Source: Turnera subulata
Lineage: Eukaryota > Streptophyta > Magnoliopsida > Malpighiales > Passifloraceae
DNA: 64,000 bases
Assembly: GCA_028386065.3 (NCBI GenBank)
Contig: JAKUCV010002368.1
Span: 240,478-304,477 of the forward strand
Direction: 5' to 3'
The first letter of the stretch is position 1. The number at the start of each line of letters is the position of its first letter. A model generated the notes under the pieces. It searched no databases, was not told where the DNA came from, and saw only the letters and a list, made by a program, of their open reading frames with translations. This document shows positions 56,135-64,000 of this stretch, piece after piece. The position numbers were made by a program, and so were the translations under genes.

Positions 56135-56513
56135 GGGATCGACATCCCAAAAATACAAACCCAGGGATAGACATCCAAAAAATAATCACGGGATAGACGT
56201 CCCAAGCATAGACATGCTTATCATAAGTAACCCAGGTCAAGGCCACCACGAAACAGTCTTAAACTATCGAGTCGTACCACTACTTACCACGTGACAATTA
56301 TATTATCGTCATCAAAACCAAATCACAGGGATCAACATCCCTAACCAAAATACCGGGATAGACATCCCTATCCAAAATCAAGGATCGACATCCTTATCAC
56401 AAATTATTAATTAATCCATTATACTTAAACCAAAAAGACGCAAGGATAAACATCCAAAAACCAACATGGGATAAACATCCCGACCACAATCAAGACAATG
56501 GGATAAACATCCC
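56135..56513 (-). repeat. Array of about nine GGGAT-nnnn-ATCCC dyads
   Basis: Plus-strand copies: 56135-56148, 56164-56177 (last base changed), 56190-56203, 56204-56219 (AAGCATAGACATGCTT), 56328-56341, 56355-56368, 56381-56394 (AGGATCGACATCCT), 56468-56481 and 56500-56513. Arm changes are usually matched on the other side; central four bases vary (AGAC, CGAC, CAAC, AAAC). Confidence 0.88.
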
Positions 56514-57810
56514 GAAACATAACACAAATGTAGCAACCAACAATGCAATAATCAACAAACACAATAACCGAGTAATACAGGCACATATTGAAGGAAATCC
56601 ATCCTCACCTTGGCCGATTACTCAACTCCGAAAACAATGACCGGTCCGACGCCGGCTCCTCAGGAAACTGCCCAAAATCCGAACCTATACAACAAAACAA
56701 TATATACACATAAATGCACATAATCGGTATGCTATGATGCCAATACTGCGAAATTACCCATCCCGGTTCATATCTTTATTATCTTTTTTCACCAAAATTA
56801 TCCCATTTTCCGAAAATATATCGTATGCATATAAGGTTGCAAAAATATACTTCCAAAACTATTAAATCAAAACTTTTTCATAAAATAATATAATTTCCAA
56901 AATAATAATCTCCATAATTTTTCCAGAAAAATAATAACCTATTTATAATTTCCAGAAAATATATATAGTATTTATCTTTTTCTAAATATATATAATAATA
57001 TTTTCCAACACAAAATATAATTACCTTTAATTTTTCAAAGTACATATATATATATTCCACAACCATAATTTTTTAGGCAAAATAATATATGTATATAAAA
57101 TTTCTAGGAATTATGTTCATGGTATATATATATTTTTCCAAATAATATTAGTTTTTCTCCAAAACATAACTTAATTATTTATCAAAGTATATATATTTAT
57201 ATTTTACTCAAAATACCAGAATTAAATTGACCATAATTTTCTCAAAGTAAGCATTTAATTTTTTTCTAAAATTATATACCAGATTATGAATAAATAATAT
57301 ATATATATATTGTTTTTTTTAATTAAACGGACTGGGCCATGAATAGTGCCGGCCCAGACCAAGGCAGCAGGCCTGCCAAGGTTCGGCCCAGCACCAGCCC
57401 ACAGCCCAAGCCCAAGCTAACCCAGCCCAGACTGTTCGCGACGCGTTAGAGAAAACGGGTCGAACGCGGGTCTCACCTCGGGTTGCAGCAACGGCGGCGC
57501 GACGAGCGGCAGGGACGGCGAGAGGAAGGCTAGCGCGGGGTCGCCGACATCGAGGCGACTCGTCTGGCGGTGGAAAGGCGGCGCTGCGTTGCCGGTGTCG
57601 TCGTCAGCAGCGTGGAGAGGGAGATCCGCGGGTTTCGCCGCGGGTCAACGGCTCTGCAGTGCGCGTCCGGCGGCGGAATCAAGCGGGGGAGGCGGCTTTC
57701 AGTCGGCGACAGCGTGGCGAAGGGGCTGGTGGCAGCGGTGTGGCGAGAGATGTCCTGGAACCCATCGCCGTGAACAGTAACCGGGGAGAGGGAGAGGTGA
57801 CGAACTGTTC

Positions 57811-58085
57811 ACCATTTTTTTTCCCTGTATTTTCTTTATTTCTTTTCTTTTCTTTTTCTGTGATTTTCTTCCTCTTTTTTCTCTGTTTCTATATATTTTT
57901 TCTTCTTTTTTTCTTCTTTTTTTTCTCTTTTCCCCCTTTGTTTTTCCGATTCCTATATATTTTTTTTATTTTTTTCTTTTCTCTCTTTTTTTTCTCTCTT
58001 TTTCTTTTTCTCTCTTTTTTCTCTTTTCCTCTCTTTTTCTTTTTCTCTCTTTTTCTTTTTCTTCTCCTCTTCCTCTCCTGGTTCC
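57811..58085. repeat. Long pyrimidine-rich tract
   Basis: About 270 bases of almost pure T/C on the plus strand (purine-rich on the LTR sense strand), built of TTTCTTTTTCTCTC-like units. It is a candidate for triplex (H-DNA) formation or promoter-proximal GA repeats of the LTR. Confidence 0.9.
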
Positions 58086-58426
58086 CTTCTTCTTTCATAG
58101 ACGTAGAAACACTGTTAGACCTGTGACAAACAATAATGCAGCTTGTCTGCATTACAGAGCGAGTCCGGTCCGGACTAGAAAATAATCGATACCCCCTTAG
58201 TTATTTTCCGGTGTGATTTTTCCGAGGTTTTCGGGACCCGAAAAATACCAACTTAGGTCCGAAAAATCCACGGAAAAATCACGAGCGCGAGAAAACCCTC
58301 AGTTTCGAAAAACGACACCCGATTTACCTTGAATTAATTACCCAAGACTAGTTCAACAGTAAATCACGATAAAAAGACTTTTACAGTCCCGGTAAAAATC
58401 AAAAATTTTTCCCGGGCTGTTACAGT

Positions 58427-58460
58427 CTACCCACCTTAAAAAGAATTTCGTCACCGAAAT
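58427..58460 (-). other. Polypurine tract region of Gypsy element F
   Basis: On the minus strand GACGAAATTCTTTTTAAGG then TGGGTAGAC leads into the LTR. GACGAAATTC followed by a purine tract is the usual 3' end of many plant Gypsy elements, and the element at 60752 has the same (GACGAAATTCTTGAAGGAGG). Confidence 0.75.
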
Positions 58461-58565
58461 TCCATCTTATCCGTGGGTCCTACCACGATAAGCTTCTGGC
58501 ACACTCTGCCAGGTGTCCAAACTCAACGCTAGATACCGCTTATACCCTTAAGCGACATCTCGTCC

Positions 58566-58574
58566 TCTATAAGA
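58566..58574 (+). promoter_or_regulatory. TATA-like box ahead of the antisense ORF
   Basis: TCTATAAGA lies 36-44 bp before the ATG at 58610 on the plus strand, opposite to the direction of Gypsy element F. Confidence 0.35.
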
Positions 58575-58609
58575 ACCAAACCTCATGACTGGCATACTCA
58601 CACACAGTC

Positions 58610-58972
58610 ATGGACTCTCCACTGAGATCAAGAACTACCTCAGACTCCGAGAACAACAGCTACATCGGTGGCACTGCCTTCCCGACAAGCTCCGATGAAG
58701 AACCTCCCAAGAAGCGGTTCAAAACCAACATCATCGACCTGAAGGAACACATGGTCGTCTCCAGCAGACGGCGAAAGAAGCGTGCTGGCAAAGGAGCTGA
58801 GGATCGGAAGGGCAAAGCAACGGCTGAAAGCAGCACTCCGCAGCAGACACTGACGCAACTGAACGTCTCACTGAAGAAGATCAGCTCGGCGGTGATGCAG
58901 ATCGAATTGGCGTGCGCGGAGCTCTTCCCTCACATGAAAAATGTCCAAAAATTTGTAAAAGACCTAGTGTAA
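58610..58972 (+). CDS. Antisense ORF between pol side and 3' LTR of Gypsy element F
   Basis: 120 codons, starting MDSPLRSRTTSDSENNSYIG. I do not recognise the family. It opens with an acidic, Ser-rich segment (SSDEEPPKKRFK, residues about 27-40). A basic nuclear-localisation-like cluster (SSRRRKKRAGKG, about 51-62) follows, then a helical C-terminal part with heptad-like hydrophobics (LTQLNVSLKKISSAVMQIEL, FPHMKNVQKFVKDLV). It runs opposite to the LTR and polypurine tract next to it. The stop TAA and last Val codon are contributed by the start of the LTR at 58968 (GTG TAA), so the original protein may have been longer. Antisense extra genes in this position are known in Tat-lineage elements such as Grande; whether this is homologous is unknown. 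Confidence 0.5.
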   Translation: MDSPLRSRTTSDSENNSYIGGTAFPTSSDEEPPKKRFKTNIIDLKEHMVVSSRRRKKRAGKGAEDRKGKATAESSTPQQTLTQLNVSLKKISSAVMQIELACAELFPHMKNVQKFVKDLV

Positions 58973-60751
58973 CGCCCCGGATTTTCGGTATTTAATTCTG
59001 TGAAATTTTCGAAATTTTTGGATTTAATTTCCAATTATGCCCTCACATAATTCACGGGAACTATTTTTCTGGTCTTAATAAAATTATTTCTAGTATGGTT
59101 CATCATTTATTCTCAAGTAATAATTTTGTTTAGCATTTACTAGTGTTTAGAATTAAAACACATGATGAGATGTAGTTTTTACTAAAACTACGTAGTTTTG
59201 GTAGAGCCAAAACCTAAAACACACATAAGGTTGTGTTTTGACTTTGGAGTTGACTGGAAGAGGGGCTGGTGGACGGAGTCACGTCGTTTGGTTCAAAACG
59301 ATGCCGTTTTGCTGCTGACGAAATCCTAACCCAAGGGTGTGGGTATTAAACCCATCACTTTCCCTCTCTCTCCACTTTTTTTTTTCTTCTTTCTCGCCGA
59401 ACGGCTGCCTCACTTTCTCTACTTTCTCTCTTTACTTCTCTTCCACAAATTCTCTCTCCTTTGAAATCAACCGAGGCCACCATCATCTCTTCTCCTCTTC
59501 CTCCTTGTTTTCTCTCATTGCTTCCTACTTCTCTTTGAGCCGCCACAGCACATCACACCTCGCCATCGGTAATCGCTGCCGCCATTACAGACGAAGGGAG
59601 AACCAGATGGGTCGACTCGACGGCGGGCTGGGCTTTGGTCCGTCGTCCAGGTGTGAGGAACCCGAGGAAGGACGCGCTTGGGGAACAACTGTCGTTGCCT
59701 CTGCCGCCATTGGCCGGGTAAGTCGGGGACTTGCTTTTCCTCGTTCCTCTCTTGTTTCCTCGAGCTCTGTTTCTAATCGGGTTGTGCTGCGTGTTGTTGG
59801 CTTTGTTCTTGGCGGCCTGGAGTCGGGTCAGTAGTGGCTTGTAGTGGACGCGGTGTTGATGTTCTGGCTCGGTGGCGGAGGTTCGATGGTTTGGCTTGGG
59901 TCCGGTGAGTCTTGACAAGAATGAAGCATGGAGATTGGAATCCGGTGTTGGTTCGTATCGAGTCAGAATCTGTGGTTGAATCGAGGCCCTGCAGTGAAGA
60001 TTTGGTATTGCCCATGAGGTTTTGGCTTGTGGTAAGTGTTTTGTGGTGATCTACTTTGAACTCAAGTTATGGGATTCCTTTCTGTGAGATTAAACCTCGA
60101 TGTGGTTGTTGTTTTGGCCTTCAGCAGTGTTCTGTGATTCTGCGAATTTTCCGGCGAGGTTCACCGGAATCCGACGAGCTCGGGAATTTTCCGGCGAACG
60201 GGTTACTGTTCTGGCGAGTGAGTTATTATTCCGGCGTGCATCATGAGTTGGCATTAAATGGTAATTCCGGCAATGTTGTAATTTAATTCTTGCACAGATC
60301 ATGTACCGTAAAAGCATCTTATCAATGTATCAAAATAAATGGTAATAGTGAAAGACCGAGTGTGATCGGTTAGAGGCGCGTGGCCGGGTACTTATCGACG
60401 CGGGTCGTTTCTTAGGCCGGGCAAGTCTTTGGGCTCGGGTGTGCCTTAGAGCGGGAAATAGGAAACTGAGCCCTGGTCCAATGATTATACATTGAACCTT
60501 GTATGTATACTAATTTGGACTTAATAAACAACGGGTTTTAAGTGAAAGAAAAATATGATTGGGTTTAATAGTGGTTTGGGTTGATATGGGCCATGGGCCC
60601 AATAAGGAGTAAGTAATCTAAGATGGGCTTTAGGCCCACTGTATAAATAAACCCAATAACTCTTGTTTATATGGGCTTAGGCCTAATAATTGGAAGTATG
60701 GGCTTTAGGCCCAATGACTAATATGGATGTGGGCTTTAGGCCCAATGTTGT
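58968..60751 (+). repeat. Gypsy LTR, long-LTR family 2, truncated by element G
   Basis: Starts TGTAACGCCCCGGATTTTCG and resembles the solo LTR 1955-5367 read on its own strand. It includes a possible TATA region (TATTAAACCC near 59343), a CT-rich leader (59355-59530) and GGGCTTTAGGCCCA motifs (60620-60745). It breaks at 60752, where another LTR element begins. The rest would be beyond the window. Open frames inside (for example 59337-59834) have no recognisable domain. Confidence 0.65.
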
Positions 60752-62087
60752 TGTGATACCCCAGGTACACCTAGGTGCCTAGAGGGATACTTAAGTGAAT
60801 GGAGTCGGGTGTTACTCGTCCTTTGAGGATGCTCGTGTAGGTTATGTTGGTATGGGTCTAAGCTCGGTAACATGTGCGAGTGTCGGATTAAGGATAATGG
60901 TGCACTTAGGCTTGGCCTAGTGTGCACAAATGGGTTCATGGTGACCCGATGGCACGGTTGGCCTGTTTAGGGTTACTGAGTACTTGACCTATATAATCGG
61001 TTGATAAAGGTCGGATTATGTTGGTAATGTATTAATTAGGTATAATTAGTACATTGGAGGCACAATTGCCCAAGGGAGATACCCGTTAGCTCGAGTTAGC
61101 ACGAAATGGTGCACAACGGGGACACCGGGGTGCCCGTCAGTGCACAATTGGACCCGATGATGTGTAAACTCGTGATTGGCCAAATCGCCCAATCAGAGTT
61201 AGACATGTGGCTCGGGAATAAGCTGCTGGAGGTCTCGGGTGTGCAAGCAAGTAGGTTGGATGTCACAAATCAGTTGGTTGGAAAATAAGCACGAGGTGGC
61301 ACGTGCTTGTGCAAGTGGCAAGCTTTGGGCAAGAGGTGGCAAGTGGTTGCTCACTCACCTACTTGCCCATGCATTAAGAAGGTGAAGCAGGCACCTCTCA
61401 ACCATATCTCCAGAACCAAATTCGTGCTCAGCTTGGAGAGGAGAAAGAAAGAGAGAAAGGGAGAAAAGAGGGGAAAGGTGGAGAGTGAGCCTAAGGGGTT
61501 CTGCTCTCGGGCAGACTGACCCCTAGCCACTAAAACAGTGATTCCGGCCACACCACAGGTTGGAATTGAGTGAAACCAAAGCCTATGATTAGCTAACATC
61601 TGTAGCTTTCATATGGCACCGGTTATGTAGGTTTTTGAGTAGAAACAAGAGAGTTATGGACTCTCCAAATTGACTGTGGTGCGACTGTCCAGTAGCAGTC
61701 ATGCTGCTTGACCCAGTGTTGGTATTAAAGGCATATCTGAGGCTACAGAGCTCGGATTTGGTTGTTCTTTGGTGTTCTGGAAAGCTGAGACATAGGGCTA
61801 CAACTCTTATGTTGAGGCCCGAACCTGGTTCAGCCGTTAAGAGCTCTAGATTGCGGGTTGAAGTTCCTGCTGGTGCAGGACAGCTTCTGCCCGAATTGTG
61901 AAAGATAAGTGTTGTGGCTTTGGATTGTGATTTCTATGCTATGGCTGCTATGATTGTGTTATAATGTGTATTTATATGTTTTTAACAGGGACCTATGTTC
62001 CTAGGATGCCCAAGGGCTCCATAGGGCAGGAATGCTTAGCATTTGGTGGCAAAGTGCTAGGTAAGTAGGTGATGCGTACTTGTGACA
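60752..62087 (+). repeat. 5' LTR of element G
   Basis: 1336 bp, TGTGATACC to TTGTGACA. It includes the GACCTATATAATCGG region near 60985 and several open frames without domains (61106-61288, 61307-61519). Confidence 0.85.
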
Positions 62088-63616
62088 AATATGGTAGCGG
62101 AGCATAGTTATAAAATTTTGCTAAGGGGCATAGGCTGTTGAGTCTTGGCTAGTACCCATCGAGTTAGAGGTTGGGGGTTTGGTGAGAGACTTATGTCTTA
62201 TATATTTTGTTTGTGTTTTATATGTTGTTCTATTTTTGTGTTTGCTTGATATGCATATCGGAAAATTCATAGACATGTTGTTTGGGCATGAAATGGTTGA
62301 GAATGTGGTACTAAAGGAAGTGAGCAATGGTGTTGTGAATTTGGAAATGTTTAAAGCGTAATGGATAATGTTGCAGAACCTAAGGATGAGCAAGGTATGA
62401 GGGAAATGGTTGTGATTGTAGAGTTTTGGTTTACAACTTGCAATAAAGGATGCATGATGTTTGTGTTGGAATTTTAAGTGTTACAAGTAGTAACATATGG
62501 AGGGAAGGTTTATGAATGGTCTAGACAAATACCACAGGTGAGGGTATTTGAGTTGGTTTGAGTTACTTTGATATGTGTGTGAAGTACTTCATCTTTTTGT
62601 GAGGTATAAGCGGAGTGGCGCGGCGGAAGCATGATTTGCTTATTTGGGATGCTATTGGCATGCTGCAGTGCTGTTGATGGGCAGTTGGCATGCTGCAATA
62701 TTGTTGGTGCCCAATTGGTGCAATTGATGTTCATATGGCCGCAGCCAATCAAGAGTTGCCAAGTATCAGGGGAATTTTGGCCCAGTTAGGGCAATAGGCT
62801 TGGTTGGCTGATTAGAGCTCGATTACGCGTACTAGTATACGAGTAGAGCATTTTGAGGTTCGGTTGGGACAGTTGGCCTTGTTGGTCAATTGGTATAGCG
62901 ATGTGCCGGGTAGCATATTTTGTGGCCGGATGAGATAATTGGCCTTGACGGCCAATTGGCTGGTTGAGTGCAAGTAGTGCACCATAATGGGGTGAGTAAG
63001 AGGTAAGTGGTATTAGTGATGAGGAAACGAGTATGTGGACTGTAGTTGTCTATTGAGTGATGTATCGTGTTAAAGAGTTATAGTGGGAACTTGTATGGTT
63101 ACATTTGGATGGCTTGCAGTACATTGCACAATTTTATTTACTTTTACTATGTGGCCACAATTTACAATGTTTTCATAATGTTTTGAAAGAAATATGCAAG
63201 TACTGCTTAGCCTAACCATTTGTACCGTGGTAAGGAGTGATAGATAGTTGATAGAATTAGAATCTATAAGATTCCGATTGAGTCGTTAAGGTATGTGAAA
63301 TGGGACAATGAGTTATGTGAGATATGATCATAATAATATATAAGGACTGTACATTGTAAGTATCAAGCTTGGAAGACAATAAGGAGTTGGGGCTGAACTC
63401 GAGAATGAATCCGAGGCAAATGGATAGGAGGTACATTGGAGTGAGTTATGAGTTGAGTAGCGCAGTTGAGATATATTGGAAGTAATGAGGAATAATGGGA
63501 TAGCATATGAGCATATTTAGGAAGATGATTGAGAGTTACATTAACGGGTTGATGTTATCTGTAAGAATACAGTAACATCTGAATTTCGCGGACGAAATTC
63601 TTGAAGGAGGGGATGA
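62088..63616 (+). other. Internal region of element G
   Basis: Begins with the PBS-like TGGTAGCGGAGCATAG (62092) and the leader phrase AGGGGCATAGGCTGTTGAGTC. The middle (62640-62960) contains many TTGGCATGCTGCA and GGCCAATTGGC-like palindromic motifs. It ends with GACGAAATTC and GAAGGAGGGGATGA. No frame longer than 90 codons and no Gag or Pol motif. Confidence 0.7.
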
Positions 63617-64000
63617 TGTGATACCCCAGGTACACCTAGGTGCCTAGAGGGATACTTAAGTGAATGGAGTCGGGTGTTACTCGTCCTTTGAGGATGCTCG
63701 TGTAGGTTATGTTGGTATGGGTCTAAGCTCGGTAACATGTGCGAGTGTCGGATTAAGGATAATGGTGCACTTAGGCTTGGCCTAGTGTGCACAAATGGGT
63801 TCGCGGTGACCCGATGGCACGGTTGGCCTGTTTAGGGTTACTGAGTACTTGACCTATATAATCGGTTGATAAAGGTCGGATTATGTTGGTAATGTATTAA
63901 TTAGGTATAATTAGTACATTGGAGGCACAATTGCCCAAGGGAGATACCCGTTAGCTCGAGTTAGCACGAAATGGTGCACAACGGGGACACCGGGGTGCCC
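63617..64000 (+). repeat. 3' LTR of element G (partial, continues past the window)
   Basis: The first 384 bases are the same as 60752 onward except for two substitutions near 63802-63804. Confidence 0.95.

Larger units (their letters stand above)
55546..58426 (-). repeat. 3' LTR of Gypsy element F (long-LTR family 1)
   Basis: On the minus strand it starts TGTAACAGCCCGGG at 58426 and ends CGGGTCGGGGTGTTTCA at 55546 (2881 bp). Upstream of its start lies a polypurine tract, so internal sequence is attached on the right and this is not a solo LTR. The flanks TAGTG and GTCTA do not match, as expected if only the 3' end of an element is present. It contains the largest dyad array, an AT-rich block (56850-57320) and a long pyrimidine tract. 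Confidence 0.85.
60752..64000 (+). mobile_element. Non-autonomous LTR retrotransposon G, very young, cut by the window end
   Basis: The 5' LTR 60752-62087 begins TGTGATACCCCAGG and ends CTTGTGACA. The PBS-like TGGTAGCGGAGC is at 62092. The internal region is only about 1.53 kb, with no gag or pol. A Gypsy-type GACGAAATTC plus polypurine tract precedes the 3' LTR at 63617. Over the 384 bases of 3' LTR visible the two LTRs differ at just two adjacent-region sites (ATG versus GCG after GGGTTC). This near identity indicates a recent insertion using polymerase from another element. Confidence 0.88.

Noticed and set aside
57570..58152. Open frames ending in long Phe/Leu/Ser or Lys/Arg/Glu runs
   Set aside because: Translations of the pyrimidine tract and GC-rich part of LTR F; not protein-coding.
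55541..58431. LTR 55546-58426 as a solo LTR
   Set aside because: The flanking five bases differ (TAGTG, GTCTA) and a polypurine tract sits at its start, so it is the 3' end of a longer element.
59337..59834. 165-codon open frame in the LTR at 58968
   Set aside because: CT-rich leader followed by GC-rich LTR sequence, with Ser/Phe-rich low complexity and no recognisable domain.
1..64000. tRNA genes
   Set aside because: No cloverleaf with intact A and B boxes was seen; the tRNA-like motifs noticed are retroelement primer binding sites.

Overview
This window looks like intergenic nuclear DNA of a flowering plant, probably a eudicot. It is AT-rich and filled with LTR retrotransposons of both superfamilies. 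The few host sequences are a plant-type lipid-transfer-protein gene, exons of a plant-type methionine aminopeptidase, an acidic ribosomal protein P1 copy and a decayed 18S rRNA piece. There is no operon-like gene packing, and two assembly gaps (N runs) are present. I do not assign a species.

Layout. 1-1644: remnant of a gag-protease-only Ty3-type element with an LTR. 1723-6215: a Copia LTR fragment split by a 3.4-kb solo LTR (TSD AAGGT). 6218-7951: the one host gene that looks intact, a two-exon nsLTP-like gene on the minus strand, with a 45-bp-arm palindrome upstream. 7952-8559: degenerate 18S rDNA. 9328-11503: Gypsy solo LTR (TSD GAAAA). 11712-13877: Athila/Tat-like LTR with a 313-bp tandem duplication. 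14102-14676: methionine aminopeptidase exons. 15654-29504: a nest in which minus-strand Copia A carries a complete plus-strand Copia B (17952-26252, TSD CAATC) and a MULE-like TIR element (TSD of 10 bp). 29505-32090: a Tat/Ogre-like LTR end and unassigned sequence. 32091-40022: complete Copia C on the minus strand (TSD ATACC). 41763-43732: Gypsy integrase tail plus LTR. 45179-46944: RPP1 pseudogene split by a solo Copia LTR (TSD CTACT). 48377-55545: remnants of two SIRE-type Copia elements, one with an env-like region. 55546-58972: Gypsy 3' LTR, polypurine tract and an antisense ORF. 58968-64000: another long Gypsy LTR broken by a very young non-autonomous LTR element that runs off the window.

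How it works together. Most of the window records successive insertions, and perfect target-site duplications give their order. Every pol copy is broken by stops or frameshifts, so none looks autonomous as assembled.

The least explained signals are short palindrome arrays in non-coding retroelement DNA. Copia B has eight identical AACATCGATGTT palindromes spaced at near-multiples of the helical turn. The Copia C leader has a periodic ATGTTAA/TTAACAT array. The long Gypsy LTRs hold GGGAT-nnnn-ATCCC dyads whose arms appear to covary. The second lead is a 120-codon ORF with its own TATA-like box, antisense to the Gypsy element at 55546-58972.
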